Positions 1 through 7,366 of a DNA stretch of 64,000 nucleotides are shown in pieces. How positions within the stretch are numbered: position 1 is the first letter of the stretch; each line of letters opens with the position of its first letter. This DNA is from Planctomycetota bacterium (GTDB lineage: Bacteria; Planctomycetota; SZUA-567; H5-PLA8), in NCBI GenBank assembly GCA_015075375.1, contig JABTUM010000003.1, positions 930,001 to 994,000 on the forward strand, in the 5' to 3' direction. Made by a program: the position numbers and the translations under genes. The notes under the pieces are model-generated. The model was not told the DNA's origin. It saw only the letters and a list, made by a program, of their open reading frames with translations, and did no database searches.

Positions 1-527
1 GAGACTCGCCCTCCAGTCCTTTCTATTGCGTAGACTGGAATCTCGTCTCTTCTGTCGGAAACCACTGGATCGTATTGGGGCTTAACGATCTCCATTCTTT
101 CTCCGTTGTGGTCAAGAATAACCGGCATTAAATTCTTGACCGTAGTTCTGATAGCGCGAATAACCACATCATACGCAAATGGGCCACTCGCCTCGGCCTC
201 GCGTATAAGGGCTATGGCCTCGGGCTCTCTGCCGCGAAGGACTATGCCAGCGGGCTCGCCTCCATCTCTGCCGTGAATAAGAAATTCAGGGCTAACCCCA
301 AGCGCCTCAGATAGCTGGTCCGCGATTTTACTCTTTGGAAGCGCTGCGCCTTTTAGGTACTTGGAAATACCGCTCTGGCTAACACCCGAAGCGGACGATA
401 GTTGAGATTGGTTTAGCCCGGCCTTCCGCATTAGGCCGAGAAGGCGCGCGCTGAACTCCGGATGCCTATTTTTCTCAGCCTCCGCCTTACTCTCTTTTGT
501 GGGATTTTTCTTCACTCGCGCCTCCAT
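1..527 (-). CDS. XRE-family repressor, CI-like (partial)
   Basis: The reading frame starts at ATG 527 and runs off the left edge, leaving 175 codons visible. Residues about 24-80 form a helix-turn-helix of the Cro/CI (XRE) type, with RKAGLNQSQLSSASG followed by VSQSGISKYLKG. No S24 self-cleavage motif is visible in the part present. It is transcribed away from a second XRE gene at 670, the divergent arrangement of a lysis-lysogeny switch. Bases are more A/T-rich than in the structural genes. No clear Shine-Dalgarno sequence precedes the start. The DNA-binding fold is seen; the role as lysogeny repressor is inferred from family and position. Confidence 0.8.
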   Translation of the reverse strand, partial: MEARVKKNPTKESKAEAEKNRHPEFSARLLGLMRKAGLNQSQLSSASGVSQSGISKYLKGAALPKSKIADQLSEALGVSPEFLIHGRDGGEPAGIVLRGREPEAIALIREAEASGPFAYDVVIRAIRTTVKNLMPVILDHNGERMEIVKPQYDPVVSDRRDEIPVYAIERTGGRV

Positions 528-669
528 GCGTGGAAACGTATTCTCGAATCTACAATCGGCAAGAAAATTTATTCCTTTTAGTAATTATCGGCTTGATTAT
601 TCCATTTATTATATTGTAGTCTTTCCCGACGTAATGAAGATGGTTATTCGCTACGAAAGGACTTGAGCC
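528..669. promoter_or_regulatory. Divergent immunity-region promoter/operator
   Basis: An A/T-rich 142-bp gap separates the two divergent XRE genes, in contrast to the GC-rich genome around it. It holds an imperfect inverted repeat, ATTATC-N5-GATTAT, at about 586-602, and runs of A/T suited to promoters on both strands (for example around 600-620). In phages with this layout the repressor and Cro-like protein bind operators in this gap. I cannot fix the exact promoters from sequence alone. Confidence 0.5.
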
Positions 670-1125
670 TTGGGCAGCTCCGGAGACGAACTTATTGCCT
701 TACTCGATGCCAGGATTGAACTTAGGATCAATCAGCTAATGGGCCGATCGGCCCAGACGCCTCGCACTATAAGGATAGCCGCTGGCTTCCGGACGGCCAC
801 CGCCTTGGCGGAGGCTTCGGGAGTCGCAAAGGGCTATATCTCCAGAATAGAGAACGGTTTAGTTCGCTCGTTAGGTATCCGATCGGGTGCCGGTGGCCCG
901 TTGGATCGCCTCGCGCGAGCCTTGGGTTGTAGCCCCGAGGAGTACCAACTGGCCGTGGAAGTTGCCTACCAGAGCCGGAGGACCGTCCGGCCCAAGCTCC
1001 CGCAAAAGGAGATAGATGCATTCGGAGTCGCCGTCGGCACTGCTGAACTGGGACGCGGAAAAGTTACGTTCGCCGGAGGCTCCGGCGCGATGCGAGGCAT
1101 GCGGCGCAAAGCTGAACTCGCATAA
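670..1125 (+). CDS. XRE-family regulator, Cro-like position
   Basis: This 151-residue protein has a helix-turn-helix at about residues 35-90 (AAGFRTATALAEASGVAKG then YISRIENG and LDRLARALGCSPEEY). It faces away from the CI-like gene, so a Cro-type or early-activator role is likely. The start is TTG 670, with GAAAGGA about 8 bases upstream. Its last 110 bp overlap the next gene in another frame. The tail after about residue 115 looks less protein-like than the rest, so a frameshift or a shorter true product is possible. The DNA-binding domain is clear; its target is not known. Confidence 0.65.
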   Translation: MGSSGDELIALLDARIELRINQLMGRSAQTPRTIRIAAGFRTATALAEASGVAKGYISRIENGLVRSLGIRSGAGGPLDRLARALGCSPEEYQLAVEVAYQSRRTVRPKLPQKEIDAFGVAVGTAELGRGKVTFAGGSGAMRGMRRKAELA

Positions 1126-1228
1126 CCAGACGCGCTGGTGCTCGCCCTGCCGGGACAAGGAATGGAAGGGCCGCGTGCTGAAGTCGGCGCCGGCTTGCGC
1201 GGAAGCGCACTTGGAATCGGAGATCTAA
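1016..1228 (+). CDS. Small zinc-ribbon-like protein
   Basis: This 70-residue protein has two cysteine pairs, CEAC at about 27-30 and CSPC at about 42-45, spaced like a treble-clef or zinc-ribbon site. ATG 1016 is preceded at good distance by AAAGGAG (1005-1011), and the stop overlaps the next start as TAATG, which supports a real coupled gene despite its 110-bp overlap with the upstream regulator. Metal binding is inferred from the cysteines. No function can be given; small zinc proteins of early phage operons often bind nucleic acid or host proteins. Confidence 0.6.
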   Translation: MHSESPSALLNWDAEKLRSPEAPARCEACGAKLNSHNQTRWCSPCRDKEWKGRVLKSAPACAEAHLESEI

Positions 1229-1881
1229 TGCAGTCGTTTTGCGGAATCCTTTACGCCAACAAGAACTCGGCAGAATCGGCAGAATCGGCAGTGAATACGG
1301 TGAGCCGGATGGACGATGCGGGGGCCGAGGCCGTATGCATTGCGGCATGGCCTTCTGCCTGGAGCGCGATTTCGGATGCGCTTATTAATGCCGGGCACTG
1401 GAGTTCTCGAATCTACTGGCGCGATTTCACGCAGCCGTGCAGCTTTTGGCGAGCCGTATCGGAGTGCGAATGGTTCGCCGGCGGTCGCGCCTGCCTGATC
1501 GCTCGCGCCGACGAAGAGTTCGACGTGGATCTCTGGCCGCTGGCTAATCGGTTCGCCGACAACGACTGGAAGGGCTGCGTAGTCGCGCTGGCGCCCCACG
1601 AAAAGGCCGATGTTCGAGTGGCGCGGAAGGCGGATCTATCGCGGTCGTCAAGTCCAACCCGGTGGATTGAAAGATTCAGCAGTATGCCGACTGCAAACGC
1701 CAAGTTCGTCAGCGGCGACCACCTGCTCACGGGCGTCGGCATCTACGACGGCCAGCTCTGGGACGTGCTCGGCAGGATGAATTCGGTCCAGCTACAGGAC
1801 GATCTTTCCGTGCCGCACGCCTACCTGCACGACCGCTCGCTCGACTTCCTGGAAATCAACGCCGGGTACAAGCGAGTCTGA
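1228..1881 (+). CDS. Unknown; distant nucleotidyltransferase-like pattern
   Basis: This 217-residue protein starts at ATG 1228, overlapping the previous stop. I do not recognise a clear family. The order of segments faintly recalls sugar-phosphate nucleotidyltransferases: a middle stretch CLIARADEEFDVDLWPLANR resembles the D-x-D/DL region, a later GVGIYDGQLWDVL resembles the 'G.Y.F...L' strand, and the end has LDFLEINAGY. The GxGxRL glycine-rich signature is absent, so a catalytic enzyme of that family is doubtful. It lies between the immunity genes and ssb, so an early role is likely. Confidence 0.55.
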   Translation: MQSFCGILYANKNSAESAESAVNTVSRMDDAGAEAVCIAAWPSAWSAISDALINAGHWSSRIYWRDFTQPCSFWRAVSECEWFAGGRACLIARADEEFDVDLWPLANRFADNDWKGCVVALAPHEKADVRVARKADLSRSSSPTRWIERFSSMPTANAKFVSGDHLLTGVGIYDGQLWDVLGRMNSVQLQDDLSVPHAYLHDRSLDFLEINAGYKRV

Positions 1882-1889
1882 TTTTACAT

Positions 1890-1967
1890 GGGCCGCCGCG
1901 CGGCCCGAAGCGCCGTCATGTGCGGCGTAATCCGGCGGTTAGCCGAACGCCTTCTTGGCGAGCGCGG
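1890..1967 (+). ncRNA. Structured pseudoknot RNA, copy A (ssb leader)
   Basis: Hairpin P1 is GGGCC 1890-1894 with GGCCC 1902-1906. Joint GAA follows at 1907-1909. P2 is CGCCG 1911-1915 with CGGCG 1923-1927. The next joint contains AA. P3 is CGGC 1933-1936 with GCCG 1942-1945 around loop GGTTA. P4 is CGCC 1948-1951 with GGCG 1957-1960. The P1 loop bases CCGCGC (1896-1901) pair with GCGCGG (1962-1967) to form a pseudoknot. P1 could instead extend to 7 bp and compete with the pseudoknot. ssb starts 52 bases downstream, after a 7-bp hairpin at 1985-2001 (TCTCTTC-GCG-GAAGAGA). The same architecture recurs at 34436, 37554 and 63038 (minus). I do not recognise the family. Confidence 0.75.
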
Positions 1968-2019
1968 GCAAAGCGCAGTTGATTTCTCTTCGCGGAAGAG
2001 ACTGGGAATGGAGTGGTAA

Positions 2020-2577
2020 ATGCCCGTCGTAAATCTGGTCGTGATCGCCGGCAACCTCACGCGCGATCCGGAGTTGAAGTATCTGCAGAACGGCACTGCC
2101 GTCTGCGACCTCTCACTCGCGCTGAGTCGTAAGTATCGAGACGCGCAGGGCGAAGTGAAAGAAGAGGTCAGCTTTATCGACGTGACCGCGTTCGGTAAGA
2201 CGGCCGAACTGGCAAGCCAGTACCTCGCCAAAGGCCGGCCGGTGCTGTTCGAAGGATCTCTGAAGCAGGAGCGCTGGGACGACAAGGAGACCGGGCAGAA
2301 GCGGTCCAAGCTCAAGGTCGTGGCGCAGCGCATGCAGTTCCTCGGGGGACCGAAAGACCAAGACGGGGAGCAGAAGCAACCTCCCGCCAATACGAATCGC
2401 GGCGCCGCGCCGCAGGGTGCCGCCCCGCAGAACCGCGGGCAAGGTGCCCCGCCGCGCGGTCGCCCGAGTTCTCCGCCGCCGCAAGGCGGTACTCGCCCGG
2501 CCCCAAGCCGCCCGGTCGCGCCGCCGTCCCAGGACGAGGATATGGGGCCTCCGCCCGACGACGACATCCCGTTCTAG
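2020..2577 (+). CDS. ssb: Single-stranded DNA-binding protein
   Basis: This 185-residue SSB has an OB-fold of residues 1-110 that begins MPVVNLVVIAGNLTRDPELK and contains FIDVTAFGKTAELASQYLAKG. A low-complexity proline/glutamine linker follows. The acidic tip DDDIPF matches the bacterial SSB tail that recruits partner proteins. It coats single-stranded DNA in replication and recombination. It follows RNA element A and ends 9 bases before a terminator hairpin, so it closes the first early operon. The structured leader could control its translation. Confidence 0.97.
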   Translation: MPVVNLVVIAGNLTRDPELKYLQNGTAVCDLSLALSRKYRDAQGEVKEEVSFIDVTAFGKTAELASQYLAKGRPVLFEGSLKQERWDDKETGQKRSKLKVVAQRMQFLGGPKDQDGEQKQPPANTNRGAAPQGAAPQNRGQGAPPRGRPSSPPPQGGTRPAPSRPVAPPSQDEDMGPPPDDDIPF

Positions 2578-2586
2578 CTGGATCTG

Positions 2587-2634
2587 ACGCAAGCAGGATG
2601 CGCGGAATTAAGCGCGCTCCGGCTTGCGTTTTAT
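2587..2634 (+). terminator. Rho-independent terminator after ssb
   Basis: ACGCAAGC (2587-2594) pairs with GCTTGCGT (2622-2629). The stem continues inward with GGA/TCC and GCGCG/CGCGC and closes on loop GAATTAAG. The tail TTTTAT follows at once. The 3' arm doubles as the left half of the dyad element at 2623-2640. Confidence 0.8.
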
Positions 2635-2653
2635 CACAATCTTGTGGTTGACT
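2623..2653 (+). promoter_or_regulatory. Operon-head dyad element, site 1
   Basis: CTTGCG-N6-CACAAT at 2623-2640 is followed after about 7 bases by GTTGAC (2647-2652). The same pattern occurs at 8715, 22982, 25552 and 29008, each ahead of an operon. Here it precedes the replication operon starting at 2697. No canonical -10 box is seen downstream, so it could be an operator, an activator site, or a promoter for an unusual sigma factor. Confidence 0.6.
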
Positions 2654-2696
2654 TGCTCTTGGGTCGGCGGAATGCCACCAACGGAATGGAGTTACG

Positions 2697-2909
2697 TTGA
2701 AAAAGGAACAGGAAGAAGTGCAGGATTTGACGCTCGCGGAGTTTGCAAAGGCCGCGCGAGTGACCTACCACACGGCGCGCGACTGGGCGATAAAGGGAAT
2801 CATCCCCAGCTATAGGATCGGGCGCGTGATCCGCATACCGGCCGGAACTTTCGAAAAGATCCGCGCAGAAGGCATAAAGCGCGCGAGCGAGACCGCGGCC
2901 AAGCAGTAG
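2697..2909 (+). CDS. MerR/excisionase-type helix-turn-helix protein
   Basis: This 70-residue protein carries one winged-helix/MerR-like DNA-binding domain: LAEFAKAARVTYHTARDWAI, then GIIPSYRIGRVIRIPAG, a pattern shared by phage excisionases and HTH_17 proteins. The start is TTG 2697, with GGAG about 7 bases upstream. It is the first gene after dyad site 1 and precedes the replication initiator, so it could regulate that operon or act with the integrase as excisionase. Fold confidence is high; the role is open. Confidence 0.75.
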   Translation: MKKEQEEVQDLTLAEFAKAARVTYHTARDWAIKGIIPSYRIGRVIRIPAGTFEKIRAEGIKRASETAAKQ

Positions 2910-2960
2910 TCCAGCAACATCCGGAGCAGACCCGCCGTCGGCGGGCATGCAGGGGTCTTA

Positions 2961-3935
2961 TTGCCAAATCTACCGATCCCATTTGACGCGGCAGCGTGGC
3001 TGACTTCGCCGGAGGTGGCCGTAATGACGCCGGCGGAAGAGGGCGCGTACATCCGCCTACTTGCCTACCAATGGCAAGACAAAACAGGCACGCTTCCGGC
3101 CGACCTGGAGCGGCTTGGAAACATGTCCAGGCTGGGTCGAACAGGTGTTGAACACATGCTGAACAGGTGTTCGGGTGTGTTCGTGAAATTCGAGGGGTCG
3201 GAGGGTCGCGTTTACAACAAAAGGCTATATTTGGACTGGCAGAAAGCTATGTCGGTAGTAGACAAAAAAATACACGCTGGCGTAATGTCTGGCGCGGCAA
3301 GGAGAAGCAAGAGCGGTAAAAATCGAACACCCGTTGAACAGGTGTTGAACAGGCGTTCAGCAGGTGTTGAACAGGTGTTCGGTTCTGTTCCCGCAGAAAA
3401 AAAGGGGGGAGAGAGAGATGTTATTACTTCTTTAACGTCAAAGACTGAGCTTACCAGAGAAGACCTTGACGTTGGTAGTACGGAAAGCTGTAGTAATAAC
3501 CCTGTACCCGCATCCGAAAATAGTTCCGAACTGTTAAGCCCGGCTGAAGAGTTCGCTCTTACTCCCGATCAGCCCAAGCCCGAGCGCCTATCTCGGCCCG
3601 ACTGGGCCGAGCGGATTTACCAAGCCTACCCGCGAAGAGTCGCAAAGCAGAACGCGCTCAAGGCAATTCGTAAGGCCATGAAGCTGGAATCGCCAGAAGT
3701 TCTTCTGGAGGCGACCGAGGCGTTTGCGGCCGTCTCGTCCCGCTGGCCCGCCGAACAGCGCGAATACATCCCCCACCCCGCGAGCTGGTTCAATGCGGGG
3801 CGCTACGCGGATGACCGTGCGGATTGGGAGCGAAAGACATCTAAAAATCCGCTCGATAATCCGCCGCAACTAGATCCCGAAATCATGGATCAAGTAATGG
3901 CCGACGCGGCCACGATGGAGCGTGGAGATGTCTAA
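2961..3935 (+). CDS. Replication initiator/organiser (DUF1376-type)
   Basis: This 324-residue protein begins at TTG 2961. The N-terminal domain (about 5-90) has the DUF1376 pattern WLTSPEVAVMTPAEEGAYIR..LLAYQW. The C-terminal domain (about 210-285) has IYQAYPRRVAKQNALKAIRKA followed by PHPASWFNAGRY, typical of phage replisome organisers. The middle is low-complexity because it encodes two arrays of 11-bp iterons, so the initiator gene probably contains its own origin, as in lambda O. It is followed by primase and helicase genes. Its role is to bind the origin and load the helicase, by family analogy. Confidence 0.8.
   Translation: MPNLPIPFDAAAWLTSPEVAVMTPAEEGAYIRLLAYQWQDKTGTLPADLERLGNMSRLGRTGVEHMLNRCSGVFVKFEGSEGRVYNKRLYLDWQKAMSVVDKKIHAGVMSGAARRSKSGKNRTPVEQVLNRRSAGVEQVFGSVPAEKKGGERDVITSLTSKTELTREDLDVGSTESCSNNPVPASENSSELLSPAEEFALTPDQPKPERLSRPDWAERIYQAYPRRVAKQNALKAIRKAMKLESPEVLLEATEAFAAVSSRWPAEQREYIPHPASWFNAGRYADDRADWERKTSKNPLDNPPQLDPEIMDQVMADAATMERGDV
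3139..3171 (+). repeat. Iteron array 1 (3 x 11 bp), putative origin
   Basis: Three head-to-tail 11-bp units are present: GAACAGGTGTT (3139-3149), GAACACATGCT (3150-3160) and GAACAGGTGTT (3161-3171). The period is one helical turn, as expected for an initiator binding side by side on one face of the DNA. The array lies inside the replication initiator gene, about 150 bp before array 2. Confidence 0.75.
3325..3379 (+). repeat. Iteron array 2 (5 x 11 bp), putative origin
   Basis: Five contiguous 11-bp units run 3325-3335 GAACACCCGTT, 3336-3346 GAACAGGTGTT, 3347-3357 GAACAGGCGTT, 3358-3368 CAGCAGGTGTT and 3369-3379 GAACAGGTGTT. An A-rich, then A/T-rich stretch follows (3394-3440), suitable as an unwinding region. 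An iteron array plus unwinding region within the initiator gene is the lambdoid origin plan. Confidence 0.8.
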
Positions 3936-4515
3936 GCGAGCGAAGACGGTTGAAGAGGCGATTTTTGCGATCATGGAGCGCCATCCATGGACCGAGCCCT
4001 GGTGGCAGCGCGGATGCCTCGTTATCGAGACGCCAACAAGCACGTTCGAAGTCAAGCACGTCGAGGGCGTCGTGAGCGCTGCCGATGCGCCGGTGCCATC
4101 GAATATGACGGCATTGAGCTGCGCCGGATGGGACGACCAGCATCTACTGCGCTGGGTCGGTTGGGATTTCGACGTAGGCAAAGGCCGGCCCGCGAAGTGG
4201 CAAGCGGACCTCGGCATGAGCCCGTACGCAACTACGGATGAAGCGATTACGGCGGCGCGCCGACTTCGAGACGCGCTGGACCGTCGCGCCGAAATTCGCC
4301 TGAGTCGATCGGGCGTCGGCGTACACGTGCGTCATTTGCTCGGGACCGAGGAAGGCTCGCATCTCAAGAGCCATCAGGCCGGACATATCGCTCGATGCGT
4401 CGCCGCCGAACTAAAAATCTACACGGATCCCGCGCAACTGGGCCGGCAGTGCATGGCGCTTTGGTGTCGGAATCGGAAGCCGGAATCTTTTCGGCTGATC
4501 GAGGAGCATGCGTGA
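3928..4515 (+). CDS. AEP-type primase
   Basis: This 195-residue protein carries hallmarks of archaeo-eukaryotic primases: an acidic D-x-D in WVGWDFDVGKG (about residue 78) and the SGVGVHVRHL strand (S-x-G-x-H, about 133) that helps bind the nucleotide. ATG 3928 overlaps the upstream gene, with GGAG about 7 bases before it; GTG 3922 is an alternative. The next gene overlaps by GTGA and encodes the helicase, so the primase-helicase pair that is often fused in phages is split here. It makes primers at forks; the activity is inferred from motifs. Confidence 0.75.
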   Translation: MSKRAKTVEEAIFAIMERHPWTEPWWQRGCLVIETPTSTFEVKHVEGVVSAADAPVPSNMTALSCAGWDDQHLLRWVGWDFDVGKGRPAKWQADLGMSPYATTDEAITAARRLRDALDRRAEIRLSRSGVGVHVRHLLGTEEGSHLKSHQAGHIARCVAAELKIYTDPAQLGRQCMALWCRNRKPESFRLIEEHA

Positions 4516-5846
4516 GTCTTAATCCGCTGATCGCCCGCGCCGTCGATAAGCCGGACCCGCGCAATCCGATAGCCCGGATGATCCCGACCATGTGGGATCC
4601 GGAGCGCAATCGAGTGATCGCGCGGGCGCGTAAATATCTCGCCCGACTCAATCCTGCGGTCGAGGGACAACAAGGGCACTCGGCGCTGTTCCGGGCCGCC
4701 TGCGTCCTGGTCAAAGGCTTTGGGCTTACGCCCAGCGAGGCCCGGCCGCTCTTCGTGGAATACAACGCTCGATGTGAGCCGCCGGAGTCCGAGCGCCAAG
4801 TCGAACATAAGCTCGCCGATGCGATGCGACAGCAAGGCCCCGTCGGATACCTGCTGGCCGAAGATCAGTCGCGTCAGTTTTCGTACAAGCAATACCTCGA
4901 ACACCGGGTCAGCGGTGAAAGTGTGGAGCTTGAACCGGATGGATCCGAGCGCGAAGCGAACGATCCGCCATCGGCAGGCCAATCTACGTCCGGCATCTAC
5001 GAAGATATTCTCGCGGGTCGGCGCGAGAGCCTTCAGCTTCCCTGGAGATTACTGACCAGCCTCACGCAAGCGCTTCTTCCGGGAACCATCACGGTCATCT
5101 GCGCACCACAAGGCGCGGCCAAGACGTTTATGTGCCATCAGATCGGCCACTTCTTTTTGTCCAAAAAAGTTCCCTACGGAATGATGATGCTCGAGGACGA
5201 CCGCACATTTCACTGCATGCGCGCGCTCGCCCAGCGCGCCGGAAACTCTGGTCTGATCGACTACAAGTGGATTCTTGAGCACCCCGACGAAGCCCGGACC
5301 GCCGCAACGGCGCACCAGGAATACCTGGACGAATTCGGAAGCAATATCTTTGAGGCCCCGAACACGATTAACGCCAAAGCGCTACTAGCGTGGCTCAGAT
5401 ACGAAGTCGAGCTTGGTAAGCAGGTAGTGGTCATTGATCCGATAACCGCAAAGTCGAACGCGGGTCAAGTCTGGGTGGACGACCAGGACTTCATGTTCAA
5501 CGCTAAAGAGATTATGGAATCCTCCGGCGCAAGGCTCATCCTAACAACGCATCCGCGTACCCACATGAAGTACACCGAAGCGGCCACGGCAGAGCAGTTC
5601 GCCGAGAATATGGCGGGCGGCAAGGCATACGCGCGATTCTCGCACTCCGCCATTTTTATCGAGCGACCAGAGCAGCCCATCAAAGTCGCCTGCAAAACCC
5701 CCGAGGGCATCCGGGATGAGGTCATCAACCGCCGGATCGTGCTTGCTAAGACCCGAAACGGAAAGGGTCAGGGCTGCGTGCTGGGATTCCAATTCAGCAG
5801 CCAAACGCTGACGTTTCAGGAGAAAGGCGTGGTGTTGCGCAAATGA
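4512..5846 (+). CDS. RecA-fold replicative helicase with PriCT-like N-terminus
   Basis: This 444-residue protein starts at GTG 4512. Residues about 35-115 (RKYLARLNPAVEGQQGHSAL, GFGLTPSEARPLFVEYNARC) match the PriCT-type domain found between primase and helicase in phage bifunctional proteins. The C-terminal ATPase has a variant Walker A, CAPQGAAKTFM, at about 205, and a Walker B, QVVVIDPI, at about 308. The lysine-threonine core is kept but one glycine is replaced by alanine. The context (initiator, iterons, primase) supports a replicative helicase or RepA-like ATPase. Confidence 0.8.
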   Translation: MSLNPLIARAVDKPDPRNPIARMIPTMWDPERNRVIARARKYLARLNPAVEGQQGHSALFRAACVLVKGFGLTPSEARPLFVEYNARCEPPESERQVEHKLADAMRQQGPVGYLLAEDQSRQFSYKQYLEHRVSGESVELEPDGSEREANDPPSAGQSTSGIYEDILAGRRESLQLPWRLLTSLTQALLPGTITVICAPQGAAKTFMCHQIGHFFLSKKVPYGMMMLEDDRTFHCMRALAQRAGNSGLIDYKWILEHPDEARTAATAHQEYLDEFGSNIFEAPNTINAKALLAWLRYEVELGKQVVVIDPITAKSNAGQVWVDDQDFMFNAKEIMESSGARLILTTHPRTHMKYTEAATAEQFAENMAGGKAYARFSHSAIFIERPEQPIKVACKTPEGIRDEVINRRIVLAKTRNGKGQGCVLGFQFSSQTLTFQEKGVVLRK

Positions 5847-6319
5847 GAACCCCGATCCCGTTGAGCCCGTGGACGGCGCTGACCATCAAGCAGCCGTGGG
5901 CCTGGCTGATATGCTGCGGCCCGAAGGATGTCGAGAATCGGACGTGGAGTTACCTGCCGGAATTCCGGCATGAATTCCTGATTCACGCATCCAAGTCGCT
6001 GGACCAGAAGGCGCTCGAGTTGTTCCGGGCGCACGAGCCCAAGCTGCGCAAGCGCTTCGGTATGCCGGCGCTCCCGAAGACCTTCGACCTGGGCGGCTTT
6101 GTGGGTGTCGCGCGGCTATCCGGATCCTTCGGCAAGGATGCGAAGCTCGAGAGCCCTTGGGCCGAGCCGGTCGCGTGCCGAATGTTCCTGGCCGATCGCC
6201 GGCCGATCCCGTTTGTGCCGTTCAAGGGTTCGCTTTCGTTCTGGCCCGTCCCCGTCGTTGCCATGGATGCACTGCGCCAAGCTGGCGCCAGCCTTCCGGA
6301 GCGCCCATGCGCTGCCTGA
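5843..6319 (+). CDS. ASCH-domain protein
   Basis: This 158-residue protein has the ASCH (PUA-like) signature at its start: ALTIKQPWAWLICCG, KDVENRTWSY and FLIHASKSLD. ASCH domains bind RNA or modified nucleotides, and some hydrolyse N4-acetylcytidine. Phages often carry them near replication genes. It overlaps the helicase gene by ATGA. The substrate is not known. Confidence 0.85.
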   Translation: MRTPIPLSPWTALTIKQPWAWLICCGPKDVENRTWSYLPEFRHEFLIHASKSLDQKALELFRAHEPKLRKRFGMPALPKTFDLGGFVGVARLSGSFGKDAKLESPWAEPVACRMFLADRRPIPFVPFKGSLSFWPVPVVAMDALRQAGASLPERPCAA

Positions 6320-6762
6320 GTCGGTTGCTGGACCGGATCTTCCCCGTATTCGAGATCACAGACCGCAGAGAGACATCGGTGTACCTGCGCCGGCGCACGC
6401 TGTTCTGGACGCCCTGGCTGCGCATCTACCTGCATCAGATCTTGCGCTCGGACGACGATCAGTGCCTCCACGATCATCCGTGGAACTTCACCAGCTTGAT
6501 CCTGGCCGGCGGCTACTTCGAGCACCTGCCCCGCGGCGGCCGCAGGTGGCGCGGCCCCGGATCCCTAATCCGGCATCGCGCCGAAGACCTGCACCGCGTC
6601 GAGCTGCGGCTCAAGAATACGCCGCTGGGGCGCTGCGAGCAGCCGGCTACGACGCTGGTGATCTGCGGTCGCAAGCGCCGCAACTGGGGATTTTTAACGC
6701 CGGACGGCTGGACCTATTGGCGCGAACATCTGGAGGCTCAGGCCAATGAAAATCGGGACTAA
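6307..6762 (+). CDS. Cupin-fold protein
   Basis: This 151-residue protein has a cupin double-stranded beta-helix. CLHDHPWNFTSLILAGGYFEH (about 53-73) gives two histidines and a glutamate that could bind metal, and IRHRAEDLHRVEL (about 88-100) gives the second histidine set. ATG 6307 lies inside the ASCH gene, with a 13-base overlap. Cupins are diverse (dioxygenases, isomerases), so no reaction can be assigned. It is one of a run of small enzymes read in one operon. Confidence 0.75.
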   Translation: MRCLSRLLDRIFPVFEITDRRETSVYLRRRTLFWTPWLRIYLHQILRSDDDQCLHDHPWNFTSLILAGGYFEHLPRGGRRWRGPGSLIRHRAEDLHRVELRLKNTPLGRCEQPATTLVICGRKRRNWGFLTPDGWTYWREHLEAQANENRD

Positions 6763-7366
6763 GTCGGTGCTGTTTGGGGCGCATCAATTTCTGCTGCACC
6801 CGCTCTTCGTGGCGTGGGCTTGGTGGCGACTATTCGGCCTTCCGTTCGACCCGCGCCTATGGGTTGCATTCTTCGTTCACGACTTCGGTTATTTGTCGAG
6901 GTCCGATATGGACGGGGCGGAAGGCGAAGAGCACGCCTTATTGGGCGCTCGGTTGATGCACTGGCTATTCGATCGGCCGCGCTACGTACTGCGCGACGGG
7001 GCCTGGATCGAGAACACGCGCTGGCGCGACTTTACGCTGTACCACTCGCGCTTCTACGCCAAACGCCACGGCCGGCCAGTCTCTCCGCTGTGCATGGCCG
7101 ACAAGCTCGCGTTCGTACTGACGCCGCGGTGGCTCTACTTGCCGATGGTGCGGGCTACCGGCGAGCTGGCCGAGTACATGCAGCGACAGCGCGAACGCGA
7201 GGCTGCGGGCGAGCGCCAGTTCACGCGCACCGAGATCGCCGACGCCGAGAAGCGTTGGCACGCGGAGGTCTGCGAGTTCATCGAGCGCTGGGTCGCCGAG
7301 CACAAGGACGGCCGCGAGGACACCTGGACGCCGAAGATCCAGCATGCTGACGGGCGGGCGGCGTGA
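6746..7366 (+). CDS. HD-like metal-dependent hydrolase
   Basis: This 206-residue protein shows histidine and aspartate motifs compatible with an HD phosphohydrolase: HQFLLHP at the start, VAFFVHDFGY (adjacent His-Asp at about residue 50), EEHALLGARLM (about 68) and LCMADKLAF (about 114). HD proteins hydrolyse nucleotides or cyclic nucleotides; in phages some adjust dNTP pools or remove signalling nucleotides. The exact family is not recognised with certainty. It overlaps both neighbours by a few bases. Confidence 0.6.
   Translation: MKIGTKSVLFGAHQFLLHPLFVAWAWWRLFGLPFDPRLWVAFFVHDFGYLSRSDMDGAEGEEHALLGARLMHWLFDRPRYVLRDGAWIENTRWRDFTLYHSRFYAKRHGRPVSPLCMADKLAFVLTPRWLYLPMVRATGELAEYMQRQREREAAGERQFTRTEIADAEKRWHAEVCEFIERWVAEHKDGREDTWTPKIQHADGRAA

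Noticed and set aside
1888..2019. A 43-codon frame ending in TAAATG at the ssb start
   Set aside because: It lies on RNA copy A, is arginine-rich without a ribosome-binding site, and the same element in other copies uses a different frame, so its openness is probably a by-product of the RNA.
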